From Cylindrospermopsis curvispora GIHE-G1 (GTDB lineage: Bacteria; Cyanobacteriota; Cyanobacteriia; Cyanobacteriales; Nostocaceae): a stretch of 64,000 bases of DNA. Position 1 is the stretch's first letter. The number at the start of each line of letters is the position of its first letter. The stretch covers positions 3,829,501 through 3,893,500 of the forward strand of contig NZ_CP060822.1 of NCBI RefSeq assembly GCF_014489415.1. The letters are read 5' to 3'. Positions 34,704 through 43,750 of this stretch are shown here, in pieces. The notes beneath the pieces are model-generated. The model saw only the letters and a program-made list of their open reading frames with translations. It made no database searches and was not told where the DNA came from. The translations under genes were made by a program, and so were the position numbers.

Positions 34704-35264
34704 ATGTTGAAACTATACGGTAGCCTTTTTAGTCGAGCATCAATTATTAAGTGGTATTTAGAGGAGCTAAATGTTCCATACGAGTTTGTGAATCTGGATA
34801 TGAAAGCAGGAGAGCATCTAAAACCAGATTTCTTAGCAATTAATCCTATTGGAAAAGTGCCAGCAATTGTAGATGGTGAGTTAAAACTTTGGGAATCGGG
34901 AGCAATTTTGTTATACTTGGCCCAAAAGTACAGTCAGGTATCCTCATCTTTAGAGACCCAAGCAACCTTTTACCAGTGGGTACTATTTGCTAATTCGACC
35001 TTAGCCACAGGTATATTCATAGAAACCAACCGAGAAAAAGAAATGCCGCGTTTATTAGGTCCCTTAAATGATATTTTTTCTCAACAACCATTTCTACTAG
35101 GGGATCAGTTTACCGTTGCTGATGTAGCTGTAGGATCTATACTCAGCTATATCCCCATTATGCTGAAGCTGGACTTAAGTAACTACCCAGCAGTCTTAAA
35201 CTACATGCATAACATCTCCCTTCGTCCAGCATTTCAAAACACCATAGGTGCAAGAAGTAACTAG
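34704..35264 (+). CDS. Glutathione S-transferase family protein
   Basis: This 186-residue GST-fold protein has an N-terminal thioredoxin-like domain: MLKLYGSLFSRAS, then INPIGKVPAIVDGELKLWESGAIL. It has a C-terminal helical domain with PFLLGDQFTVADVAVGSIL. A serine lies where the catalytic Ser/Cys usually sits (SRAS). GSTs conjugate glutathione to electrophiles or act as peroxidases. The specific substrate is unknown. Confidence 0.88.
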   Translation: MLKLYGSLFSRASIIKWYLEELNVPYEFVNLDMKAGEHLKPDFLAINPIGKVPAIVDGELKLWESGAILLYLAQKYSQVSSSLETQATFYQWVLFANSTLATGIFIETNREKEMPRLLGPLNDIFSQQPFLLGDQFTVADVAVGSILSYIPIMLKLDLSNYPAVLNYMHNISLRPAFQNTIGARSN

Positions 35265-35285
35265 TTGAAAGAGGAATTCCTCGTT

Positions 35286-35777
35286 TTAACGGTAGTTAGT
35301 GAATTGTAAAGCTACAGGAAAATCCTCTTCTTTTAAGCTTTGGATTACAGCTTGTAAGTCATCCTTGGCTTTGGCTGTAACCCTTACTGCATCCCCTTGA
35401 ATAGAAGCCTGTACCTTCTTAAAATTGTCACGAATTAGTTTAGATATTTGTTTAGCAATATCCTGATTAATGCCCTTTTTCAGGGTAATTTCTTGACGGA
35501 CACGATTACCGCTAGCAGACTCAACCTGACCAAAATCAAAGATCTTTTGTGATAGATTACGTTTAGCAGCCTTTTCCCGCAGTATACCATGCACTGACTC
35601 CAAAGTCATATTGCTGTCAGTATTAATAGTAACAGTTTTTTCCCCCAACTCCACGGTGGTTTGGGTATCTTTGAGATCATAACGGCTTTTGATGTCTCGT
35701 ATCACCTGATCAACCGCATTGACCAATTCTTGACGGTCAAAATCGCTGACAATATCGAAAGAAAAACTAGATGCCAT
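35286..35777 (-). CDS. yajQ: YajQ family nucleotide-binding protein
   Basis: This 163-residue protein of the YajQ/UPF0234 family has the start [21 protein letters not shown], a central [17 protein letters not shown], and the C-terminal [20 protein letters not shown]...DDLQAVIQ. Relatives bind cyclic di-GMP or phage/host RNA-related factors. The soluble two-ferredoxin-fold layout fits. It is convergent with the GST gene. The family is certain; the role in cyanobacteria is unsettled. Confidence 0.93.
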   Translation of the reverse strand: MASSFSFDIVSDFDRQELVNAVDQVIRDIKSRYDLKDTQTTVELGEKTVTINTDSNMTLESVHGILREKAAKRNLSQKIFDFGQVESASGNRVRQEITLKKGINQDIAKQISKLIRDNFKKVQASIQGDAVRVTAKAKDDLQAVIQSLKEEDFPVALQFTNYR

Positions 35778-35937
35778 AGGAAAAATATAATACCTTTAGT
35801 GTTATCTTAAATGAATAATGATGAATACTGAGTAATCATAGTTATTACCCAGTACTCACTGGTAATTAGTCATTCGTATCAGTAGGCGTTTTGGCCCTAC
35901 TCCACCCCTTGTAAGTGGTTGGGGCCATGATCTCATT

Positions 35938-36441
35938 TTAATCGAAATAGAACAAGGTTACCACTTTTCTTTGTTCTTCCGCTTCTTTACAAGTTTCCAA
36001 GAGAGTACGACTATCATGGAAAGCAAAGCAGACCAATTGCTGACAGCGAGAAACAATTTCTCTATTGCACAACTGGCTAGCCTCACTTAAGGAAAGATTA
36101 TCATTACTAGGATTTTCCACCAGATGCATCACCTGCTCTAGTTGTTGGCGGGATTCAGAGGGTTGGCGTTCCAAACTTTGGGGTAGAATTACCGTCAGTA
36201 AATTCGGATCCGCACGGGTCGCACCTCTGATAGCAGCGGAGTTAGTACCTGTAGCACCGGAAGTAATAATGCGATTGCCCGACAAAACCAGGGCATAAGT
36301 CATCATTTCAATAAGATTTTGATGAGTAATTGGTACGTGACGGGAACCTAACAGAGCGATTCTTTTGGAACCAGTTTGTTGGATTGTCGCCAGTTCCTGT
36401 GCTAAAGTATCCAGGTTAATCAGTTCTGTTGACTGGCTCAA
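35938..36441 (-). CDS. DprA/LOG-like Rossmann protein
   Basis: This is a 167-residue single-domain Rossmann-like protein. It contains RIALLGSRHVPITHQ, ALVLSGNRIITSGATGTNSAAIRGA and TVILPQSLERQP. These segments match the nucleotide-binding fold shared by DprA and LOG-type proteins, and cyanobacterial relatives are named DNA recombination-mediator protein A. It lacks the extra SAM and winged-helix domains of full DprA. A role in DNA uptake is possible but inferred. Confidence 0.75.
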   Translation of the reverse strand: MSQSTELINLDTLAQELATIQQTGSKRIALLGSRHVPITHQNLIEMMTYALVLSGNRIITSGATGTNSAAIRGATRADPNLLTVILPQSLERQPSESRQQLEQVMHLVENPSNDNLSLSEASQLCNREIVSRCQQLVCFAFHDSRTLLETCKEAEEQRKVVTLFYFD

Positions 36442-36534
36442 AGATAGAGATTATCGGATTAAACAACCCAACTATTGTACCAAATGGCCTGCAGGTAATC
36501 GGCCAAATGAAGTTACAGATTTCTATCTTTTTTC

Positions 36535-37638
36535 TTAATTTCCTAGTTGTGACAAGAGACGGTTGGTATCGAAGTGTTCGGACATTAGTTGATTTATGCA
36601 CTCTACTTTAAGAGGTTCATGGAACCGAACATGACCAAAGGCTCGATCAACAATCTCTACTGTGGTCAAGGTGTCAAGATCCACTGATAAAATAGGAATT
36701 TCCAGTTCTTCGGCCCGGTGCAGGATGAAAGGTGGAGGAGGTAATTGTCCCGTGAGGATTAGACATTGAGTAGATGTTTCTAAAGCTGCTTGTTGAATTT
36801 CTACCCGATCCCCTCCTGTAACCACTGCCTTGTTACGACGTTTGCGGAAATATTTAACTGCGGCATTGACATTCATGGCCCCAATAGCCAGACTTTCGAC
36901 TAATAAGTCTAAGCGATCTTCACGACATAAAATATCAGCTTTCAATTGTTTGACTAGCTCCCGTACACTAACGCTACGGAGTAAGGCGTTCTTTGGCAGT
37001 ATGGCTAATACAGGAATTCCCCGTTCTTCCAAAAATGGGCGCAGGAGATCGTTGGCAGTGTTCAGTTCTTCTGGGGGGACTTCATTGATTATTACACCAA
37101 GCAAGCGTGAGCTGATTCCTTCTAATCTAGAACCTATAATTGTTTGGGCTGATAAAATTGTCTCTACTGAGAGAAGAGACTGGTAACGGTGGACTAAAAT
37201 TACACCGCCATCCAATATATTAGCAACTTCTGGTAAGGATAAACCAAATAAATTTCCCTCGGTCAAATTACCTGGCCCTTCCAAGAGCATCAAATCTCCC
37301 CGTGCCACTTGTAAATAATGTTCTACCAATAGTTCCTGGTAATTAGTTTTATCCTCACCCCTTAATCTTTTTTGGACGCTAACCTCATTTAAGCCCAACA
37401 GGGTCGGTGCAACTAGATTTTCACCCAGCTTCAAGCTTTCGATCATAAATTGGACATCTTCTTCCATCGGATTGATCTTGGGATTGAATCTACTATTACC
37501 CAGGGGTTTACCATAGGCTATATCTAATCCCTTTTGTCTTAGTTGGTAAGATAACCCCAACAGGGTTGCAGATTTGCCGCTGTAAGCCTCTATTGAGCCA
37601 ATTAGCAAATACTTAAAATTTTTAACAGATGTTGCCAC
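36535..37638 (-). CDS. BioD-like ATPase with DRTGG domain (phosphotransacetylase-like)
   Basis: This 367-residue protein has an N-terminal dethiobiotin-synthetase-like P-loop domain: SIEAYSGKSATLLGLS near residue 14 and LMLLEGPGNLTEG around 120. A DRTGG domain (about 225-330) contains VVTGGDRVEIQQAALE. This arrangement is the N-terminal part of long phosphotransacetylases without the catalytic PTA domain, and it is found as a stand-alone protein in cyanobacteria. It may be a nucleotide-sensing regulator. Enzymatic role unknown. Confidence 0.8.
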   Translation of the reverse strand: MATSVKNFKYLLIGSIEAYSGKSATLLGLSYQLRQKGLDIAYGKPLGNSRFNPKINPMEEDVQFMIESLKLGENLVAPTLLGLNEVSVQKRLRGEDKTNYQELLVEHYLQVARGDLMLLEGPGNLTEGNLFGLSLPEVANILDGGVILVHRYQSLLSVETILSAQTIIGSRLEGISSRLLGVIINEVPPEELNTANDLLRPFLEERGIPVLAILPKNALLRSVSVRELVKQLKADILCREDRLDLLVESLAIGAMNVNAAVKYFRKRRNKAVVTGGDRVEIQQAALETSTQCLILTGQLPPPPFILHRAEELEIPILSVDLDTLTTVEIVDRAFGHVRFHEPLKVECINQLMSEHFDTNRLLSQLGN

Positions 37639-37777
37639 GCCCTGCGCTCCTAATTTGAACTGTCCGATATTTTTATCGGGTTTGCCTACTCCACAAGTAA
37701 TCTCGGTAGAGCTTACCGTTTGCTCTGAATGAACCGGAATTAGTATTCCTCACTAAAGCTATAATTTCCAAAAACCA

Positions 37778-38149
37778 TTATTCCGGACACAGGAGTTTAC
37801 GGTAAAAGGCTTTGGAAAAATCAACAATTCTATTTCTCTTATAATTTTCTATGACTTGAATTAGAAAGTCTACAAATTCAAAGCCAGTCATAGTTACTTC
37901 ATAGGCAAACTCCCCAGGAGCATGAAACTGTACACTACAGCAAGTTAAATCAGTAGGTAGGGTACTAATATTCCATTTGGCCGTGAAGGGAATATTGTCA
38001 CTACCCTCTATTTTCCGCTCTCCATCAATACAACCCTTTTGATAGAGGGTGATAGCCCAGGGTAAAAAATTACGTTTATTACCCTGAATATAGGGCAAGT
38101 AAGCATTTACTTCGTGTGTAGCAGCGGGCAATGTTTGATCCATAGACAC
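37778..38149 (-). CDS. ebsA: EbsA-like type IV pilus biogenesis protein
   Basis: This 123-residue protein resembles EbsA, a cyanobacterial protein required for type IV pilus assembly and biofilm control. The stretch EVNAYLPYIQGNKRNFLPWA is followed by LYQKGCIDGERKIEG. Then comes IPFTAKWNISTLPTDLTCC, which carries the family pattern. It has no signal peptide; EbsA acts at the inner face of the pilus machine. It lies 45 bases after the dihydroorotase stop on the same strand, so co-transcription is likely. Confidence 0.65.
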   Translation of the reverse strand: MSMDQTLPAATHEVNAYLPYIQGNKRNFLPWAITLYQKGCIDGERKIEGSDNIPFTAKWNISTLPTDLTCCSVQFHAPGEFAYEVTMTGFEFVDFLIQVIENYKRNRIVDFSKAFYRKLLCPE

Positions 38150-38194
38150 TTGAATAGATTAAGAAATAGATTAAGAAATTATTGGGGTTGATGG

Positions 38195-39517
38195 CTAACC
38201 ACCAAAACTTAATGCCTGACCGCGAATCTGTGGGTTTACTTTCCCTTGGGCATAGACAATCTGACCACCTACTATGGTTTGTACGGGCCAACCCGTTAAG
38301 TTCCAACCCTCAAAGGGACTCCAACCACATTTGCTTAATAACTCCTCCCTTTTTACAGGTTTATAATTATTTAAATCCACTAAGACCAAATCCGCATCGT
38401 AACCAGGGGTAATTTCTCCCTTATTGGGAATTCCATACCCCACAGCTACTGCTTTAGACATCCAATTTGCTACTTGGGAGACAGTACATTTACCATCCAT
38501 TGCTGCCGTTAACATTAATGGAAGAGAAGTCTCTACACCTGGCATACCAGAAGGTGTGTTAGGGTAAATCTGGGCTTTCTCTTCTAGGGTGTGGGGAGCA
38601 TGATCTGTAGCAATGAAATCAATTACACCATCTCGTAAAGCCCGCCATAATACTTGATTATCTTGGGGCGATCGCAAGGGAGGATTCATTTGTGCTAGGG
38701 TCCCTATGGTGCTATAAGCTTCAGTATTTAACAAGAGGTGTTGTGGCGTGACCTCCGCCGTTACCCAGCTAGGTTTATACTGACGCAGTAGTTCTGCTTC
38801 CACTCCCGTAGATAAATGTAAAATATGTAAACGTCTATGATATTTTTGAGAAAGTTTTAGTGCTAACTGGGTTGCATTTAAAGCGGCCTGGGGGTCTTGA
38901 ATTTGAGAATGAATGGCTGGGTCGTGAATACCGGCAAATTGTTGACGACGTTGACGAATTCTGGACTGGTCTTCAGCATGAACAGCTATTAAGCGACTAC
39001 CCTGGGAAAATATTCTGTCTAGTATGGCTTCTTCATCAATTAATAGGTCACCATGCATGGAACCCATAAAAATTTTAATTCCTGGTGTGGGATTAACCGT
39101 CAGTAACTCTGTTAAGTTATCTGCTGTTGCCCCAATAAAAAAGCCATAATTAACCAAAGACTTTTGAGATGCCCTATGAAGTTTGTCGTCTAAAGCTGAC
39201 TGATTAGTAGTTAAAGGTTTTGTATTTGGCATTTCCAAAAAGGAAGTGACACCACCTTTAGCGCAAGCGCAACTGGCAGTAAACAGATCTTCCTTATATT
39301 CTAAACCGGGTTCACGGAAATGCACTTGGGGATCAATTACCCCAGGAAGTAAAGTTAATCCTTGAGCATCTATTTCCACCACAGAAGTGTCAGCACATAC
39401 TTCCGAACTTACTTGTACTATTTTGTTCTTTTGGGTTAACACATCCCCAATTATGAAATCACCATTGGGTAGCAGCACACGGGCTTGACGAATCAATAAA
39501 CTAGGATAATCGGACAT
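38195..39517 (-). CDS. pyrC: Dihydroorotase (type I) with altered metal motif
   Basis: This 440-residue amidohydrolase of the dihydroorotase family carries out a step of pyrimidine synthesis. It has the DPQVHFREPG motif near residue 62, ILHLSTGVEAELL and FIATDHAPHTLEEKAQ. The canonical HxH of the first metal site reads QxH (Gln64, His66), so the first His is replaced. The other landmarks, including DHAPHT, are intact. From memory the Q form occurs in other cyanobacterial sequences, so it may be a lineage feature. The ATG at 39517 is followed closely by the expected family start. Confidence 0.85.
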   Translation of the reverse strand: MSDYPSLLIRQARVLLPNGDFIIGDVLTQKNKIVQVSSEVCADTSVVEIDAQGLTLLPGVIDPQVHFREPGLEYKEDLFTASCACAKGGVTSFLEMPNTKPLTTNQSALDDKLHRASQKSLVNYGFFIGATADNLTELLTVNPTPGIKIFMGSMHGDLLIDEEAILDRIFSQGSRLIAVHAEDQSRIRQRRQQFAGIHDPAIHSQIQDPQAALNATQLALKLSQKYHRRLHILHLSTGVEAELLRQYKPSWVTAEVTPQHLLLNTEAYSTIGTLAQMNPPLRSPQDNQVLWRALRDGVIDFIATDHAPHTLEEKAQIYPNTPSGMPGVETSLPLMLTAAMDGKCTVSQVANWMSKAVAVGYGIPNKGEITPGYDADLVLVDLNNYKPVKREELLSKCGWSPFEGWNLTGWPVQTIVGGQIVYAQGKVNPQIRGQALSFGG

Positions 39518-39830
39518 ATTAATATTAATATATAAAGGAAATTTGATTACGGTAATTCAAGCTAGTTCATTCTAGCAGAAAATGGGCAGGTAAGTTGAGA
39601 TTTTTATATATAGCTTTAGCTGCGGAAGCGAGCCAGAACCCCTACCCAACCCTGATTTTTAACCCTCAAACCCGTCTATAGCCTTCTTTCCAGGGCTATA
39701 CTTAGATTTGTCATACCAGGGTAAATTTTCTGACTAATGTCTACTTATTAACAACTGGGAATATTATGTCAGAATAGATTTAGGGCCTGTTCCAGTCAGT
39801 TGGTCAACAACATTTTCCGATTCCTGGTAA
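39518..39830. other. Intergenic stretch between pyrC and lepB
   Basis: About 310 bases hold promoters for the divergent pyrC and lepB genes. Positions about 39609-39645 carry a short repeat (TAGCTTTAG...GAGCCAGAACCCCTACC) related to 47607-47642. No gene is evident. Confidence 0.5.
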
Positions 39831-40511
39831 ATGGTTCCCAATGCCAAACCTAGTAATTTCATGCAAAATCAAGTGTCCGAGCAAAACTCCGGTGAAAAAA
39901 AGAATAATTCCTGGATTAAGGAAGTTTTTAGAACGCTAGCGCTGAGCGGTATATTAGCTTTAGGCGTTCGCACCCTGGTGGCTGAAGCGCGGTGGATACC
40001 CACAGGATCAATGGAACCCACGCTCCATGGTGTACAAGATCAATGGCAAGCGGATAAGATTATTGTGGATAAGGTGAAATATAAATTTTCTCCTCCTGAA
40101 CGGGGGGATATTGTTGTATTCTCCCCCACGGATGAACTACAAAAGGAACAATTCCATGATGCCTTCATCAAGCGCATTATTGGTCTACCAGGTGAAAGGG
40201 TAGAATTAAAGAATGGCAAAGTCTATATTAACAATAAATCCCTGCCCGAAGAAAAATATTTATTTCCCACCGTGCGCACAGGTATTGATGTGTGTACAGC
40301 CACTTTGCAGCGTCCCTTTTTGTCCCAACCACAAACCATACCACCCAACTCCTATTTAGTTTTAGGTGATAACCGTCCGAGCAGTTATGATGGACGTTGT
40401 TGGGGACTTGTGCCAAGAGAAAAAATTATTGGACGTGCCGTGATTCGTTTCTGGCCTTTGAACAAGATTGGCAGTATTGACTCACCTCCCCTATACCCAA
40501 CCCAAAAATGA
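39831..40511 (+). CDS. lepB: Signal peptidase I
   Basis: This 226-residue membrane-bound serine peptidase removes signal peptides. One N-terminal membrane helix (LALSGILALGVRTLVAEA) precedes the catalytic domain. The nucleophile is Ser60 in PTGSMEPTL and the general base is Lys114 in FIKRIIGLPGE. The later boxes GDNRPSSYDGR and WGLVPREKIIGRA are intact. An alternative ATG at 39861 would shorten it slightly. It ends 22 bases before the ldpA start and may share its transcript. Confidence 0.94.
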   Translation: MVPNAKPSNFMQNQVSEQNSGEKKNNSWIKEVFRTLALSGILALGVRTLVAEARWIPTGSMEPTLHGVQDQWQADKIIVDKVKYKFSPPERGDIVVFSPTDELQKEQFHDAFIKRIIGLPGERVELKNGKVYINNKSLPEEKYLFPTVRTGIDVCTATLQRPFLSQPQTIPPNSYLVLGDNRPSSYDGRCWGLVPREKIIGRAVIRFWPLNKIGSIDSPPLYPTQK

Positions 40512-40533
40512 CCAGTTTCTCACCCTGGCTCGA

Positions 40534-41649
40534 ATGAACGAATTATTAGCCCCCTTACAATCCCTTAAACAAAGTAACTGGTTCAAACTGATTTGTGGCG
40601 CCAGTTTCCAACATTTACCATCAGTTAGGAGTTTAACCTTGGCCTACACCCTAGCAGGTGCAGACTGTATAGATGTTGCTGCTGATCCGGCTGTAATTGA
40701 TGTGGTTAAGCAGGCTTTCTCAGTTGCTAAAACCCTTGTAAAAGAAACACAAGCAAAAGGATTTAACTGGCAAGGGAACTTACCCTTATTAATGGTTAGT
40801 CTAAACGACGGTGAGGATCCACACTTTAGAAAAGCTAAATTCAATCCCACAGACTGTCCAGACAATTGTTCCAAACCTTGTGAGAAAATATGTCCTGCTC
40901 AGGCTATAGTATTTAATAGTCAAATTAACAATCAAAAAGATAGTTCTTCAGGAATTATTGCAGAGAAATGTTATGGGTGTGGACGTTGTGTCCCCATTTG
41001 TCCTTATGGGATAATTGACACAGTCTCTCATTTATCACCTCTAGGAGCAATTCTACCCTTGATCATGTCCACGGGAATAGATGCCATTGAAATTCATACA
41101 AAAGTGGGACGTTTGCCAGAGTTTGAGGACTTGTGGTCGAAAATAGCCCCTTGGGCAAATAAATTAAAGTTATTAGCCATCAGTTGCAATGATGGAGAGG
41201 GTTTAATTGACTACTTAAAATCAGTTTATAATCTGATAGTACCTCTTCCACAAGTTTTAATTTGGCAGACAGATGGCAGATCTATGAGTGGGGATATAGG
41301 GGATGGTACTACCATAACAGCGATAAAATTAGGACAAAAAGTTTTAGCGGCAAACTTACCGGGACATGTGCAGTTAGCAGGCGGTACTAATAATTACACT
41401 GTTCCCAAATTAAAGACCCTGGGGATGTTAGGGGGTGGAAAACTGGAGAATTCCCCGGGTCAACTTGCGGGTGTTGCTTATGGAAGCTATGCCCGGGTAT
41501 TGCTGTCACCAGTGATTGACCAGTTAGAAAGTTGGGAGGTAAACACCAAAAAAAGTCAACGGCTAGAGGATCAACCAGAACTGCTCTGGCAAGCAGTAAA
41601 ACTTGCTAACTCTCTGGTATCCCAAATCAAGTCACAGTCAGATCTCTAA
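40534..41649 (+). CDS. ldpA: LdpA, iron-sulfur protein of circadian clock input
   Basis: This protein of about 371 residues resembles LdpA, which relays redox/light state to the Kai clock in cyanobacteria. It begins MNELLAPLQSLKQSNWFKLICG and continues TLAYTLAGADCIDVAADPAV. Two cysteine clusters for Fe-S centres follow: CPDNCSKPCEKICP and CYGCGRCVPICPYG. The ATG at 40534 was chosen; an upstream in-frame TTG would overlap lepB. It lies between lepB and the AAA/R3H ATPase on one strand. Confidence 0.88.
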   Translation: MNELLAPLQSLKQSNWFKLICGASFQHLPSVRSLTLAYTLAGADCIDVAADPAVIDVVKQAFSVAKTLVKETQAKGFNWQGNLPLLMVSLNDGEDPHFRKAKFNPTDCPDNCSKPCEKICPAQAIVFNSQINNQKDSSSGIIAEKCYGCGRCVPICPYGIIDTVSHLSPLGAILPLIMSTGIDAIEIHTKVGRLPEFEDLWSKIAPWANKLKLLAISCNDGEGLIDYLKSVYNLIVPLPQVLIWQTDGRSMSGDIGDGTTITAIKLGQKVLAANLPGHVQLAGGTNNYTVPKLKTLGMLGGGKLENSPGQLAGVAYGSYARVLLSPVIDQLESWEVNTKKSQRLEDQPELLWQAVKLANSLVSQIKSQSDL

Positions 41650-41692
41650 TAGCTCATTTGTTATCTCTAAAAACGTCACCACCATAGAAAGC

Positions 41693-43420
41693 ATGACGAT
41701 TACAGACCTGCAAAAGTTACTGGAAATTTTACCCCAAGACCTGGAAAAACAGCTGCAAGATCATCCCCAAAGGGATAATTTAGTAGAAGTGGTGTTGGAT
41801 TTAGGGCGTCTCCCAGAAGCTCGGTTTCCGGGTGTTGCTGAGTATTTAAGTCAGTCCCCCGTTACTCAGTCCCAAATAGATGATTGTATTCAACGAGTAG
41901 GAAATTTCGGCGGAGATAATAGAGCTGGTATCGAGCAAACTTTACATCGTATCAGTGCCATACGCAACCGCAATGGTAAAATTATTGGCTTGACTTGCCG
42001 TGTGGGTCGAGCCGTGTTTGGTACTATTGGGATGATCCGAGATTTAGTAGAAACGGGTAAGTCAATCCTCATGTTAGGTCGTCCAGGGGTTGGTAAAACA
42101 ACAGCTTTGCGGGAAATTGCCCGTGTATTAGCCGAGGATCTGCATAAGAGAGTAATTATTATTGATACTTCCAATGAAATTGCTGGAGATGGTGACATAG
42201 CCCATCCAGCCATTGGTCGCGCTCGAAGAATGCAGGTAGCTAGACCAGAATTACAACATCAGGTAATGATTGAGGCTGTGGAAAACCACATGCCAGAGGT
42301 AATAATTATAGATGAGATTGGTACGGAGTTGGAGGCTCTAGCATCACGGACAATTGCGGAGAGAGGAGTACAATTAGTGGGTACTGCTCACGGAAATCAA
42401 ATTGAGAACCTAATCAAAAACCCGACTCTTTCGGATTTGGTGGGTGGTATTCAAGCAGTAACTCTAGGAGATGACGAAGCTAGAAGACGTAGATCGCAAA
42501 AAACCGTATTGGAAAGGAAGGCACCCCCTACCTTTGAAATTGCTGTGGAAATGTTAGAGCGGGAGCGTTGGGTGGTACACGAAAGCGTGGCTGATACGGT
42601 TGATTCTTTATTAAGAGGACGCCAACCCAATCCTCAAACGCGAACGGTGGATGAACAGGGGAAAGTTTCCATTACTCGGCCATTAACACTGGTGAATGGT
42701 TATGGAAGTGGTTTAGCAAGTGAAGAAGAGTCTTTAGCAATCAAACAGGTAAATGGTTGGCGTGCTTCTGGTCACATGGTAGCTTTACCCCCGTTGTCTC
42801 CGGAGAGGGAACGGGGAACAACTAGTGAATTTGATCGGTTGTTGGATGAGTCTTTTGACCAGGGTGACAGTTTTAACTTAGGTAAAATTAGATCAGCGGG
42901 TCCAAATGGGGAAGATTTACCTTTGCATGTTTATCCTTATGGAGTGAGTCGTCATCAGTTGGAACATGTAATTGAGGTGTTGAAGTTACCTGTTGCTTTA
43001 ACAAAGGATATTGATGGAGCAGATGCAATTTTAGCTTTGCGCTCCCATGTTAAAAATCAGGCAAAACTCAGGCAATTAGCTAAGTCTCGTCATTTACCCA
43101 TACATGTAATTAAATCCAGTGCTATTCCCCAAATTAGTCGTGGGTTGAGAAGATTATTGAATATGGATGATCTGGATTTGGGAGAAGATTGTGAGTTGCA
43201 ACTATTATTGCATGAGGGTAGTGATGATGAAATTGACGCTTTAGAGGAGGCCAGATTAGCAGTTGAACAAATTGTCATTCCCAAGGGTCAACCGGTAGAG
43301 TTGTTACCTCGTTCTGCCCATGTGCGTAAGATGCAGCATGAGTTAGTGGAGCATTATCGATTGAAGTCCCATAGTTTTGGGGAGGAACCAAATAGGAGGT
43401 TGAGGATTTATCCAGCTTAG
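41693..43420 (+). CDS. AAA/R3H-domain ATPase (Ycf45-like)
   Basis: This 575-residue protein is conserved in cyanobacteria and some plastids (Ycf45). A SpoIIIAA-like AAA domain has Walker A MLGRPGVGKTTAL near residue 125, Walker B EVIIIDEIGTE, and GTAHGNQIENLIKNP. The C-terminus (about 525-575) is an R3H single-stranded nucleic-acid-binding domain with RSAHVRKMQHELVEHY. It likely acts on RNA or DNA. The exact role is unsettled. The ATG at 41693 was chosen over an upstream frame extension overlapping ldpA. Confidence 0.88.
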   Translation: MTITDLQKLLEILPQDLEKQLQDHPQRDNLVEVVLDLGRLPEARFPGVAEYLSQSPVTQSQIDDCIQRVGNFGGDNRAGIEQTLHRISAIRNRNGKIIGLTCRVGRAVFGTIGMIRDLVETGKSILMLGRPGVGKTTALREIARVLAEDLHKRVIIIDTSNEIAGDGDIAHPAIGRARRMQVARPELQHQVMIEAVENHMPEVIIIDEIGTELEALASRTIAERGVQLVGTAHGNQIENLIKNPTLSDLVGGIQAVTLGDDEARRRRSQKTVLERKAPPTFEIAVEMLERERWVVHESVADTVDSLLRGRQPNPQTRTVDEQGKVSITRPLTLVNGYGSGLASEEESLAIKQVNGWRASGHMVALPPLSPERERGTTSEFDRLLDESFDQGDSFNLGKIRSAGPNGEDLPLHVYPYGVSRHQLEHVIEVLKLPVALTKDIDGADAILALRSHVKNQAKLRQLAKSRHLPIHVIKSSAIPQISRGLRRLLNMDDLDLGEDCELQLLLHEGSDDEIDALEEARLAVEQIVIPKGQPVELLPRSAHVRKMQHELVEHYRLKSHSFGEEPNRRLRIYPA

Positions 43421-43524
43421 GGGGGACCAGGGGAGAGGGGACACGAAATCCCCAATTTCCTTGGGAGTGTCCATAAATGTCTGGAAATAAACGAACAGTA
43501 ACTACCTATCTTTGTAAGGAAAAT

Positions 43525-43648
43525 CTAAATGATATTGGACGGTGCACTTTTAAGCAATAGTTCCCCATGTTGTCGCCAAAACTCTAGGAAAGCATGTAAG
43601 AGTTTGTCAGGATTTAAACTATTGTCAGTGTTTAACCAAGTGGATTGA
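43525..43648 (-). pseudogene. Fragment of the AAA-like/PD-(D/E)XK family
   Basis: Reading leftward gives STWLNTDNSLNPDKLLHAFL then EFWRQHGELLLKSAP, followed by three residues and a stop. It is the same protein piece as at 10701-10930 and breaks at the same SAP. No start codon or upstream domain remains. Confidence 0.62.
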
Positions 43649-43715
43649 ATTTATTGAACTCTACCACAAGTTCACCAAATACTTTGGGTATGGTTTTTAC
43701 ATTGCCAGAAAGTAG

Positions 43716-43724
43716 TGTTATAAT
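43716..43724 (+). promoter_or_regulatory. Extended -10 promoter of the P450 gene
   Basis: TGTTATAAT, an extended -10, lies 27 bases before the P450 ATG. No good -35 is seen, as is common for extended -10 promoters. Confidence 0.4.
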
Positions 43725-43750
43725 CGTAATAGTAAAAACTGGATAAAACT

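Noticed and set aside
43421-43750. Possible tRNA or small RNA before the P450 gene
   Set aside because: No cloverleaf could be drawn; the stretch is explained by a protein-gene remnant and a promoter.
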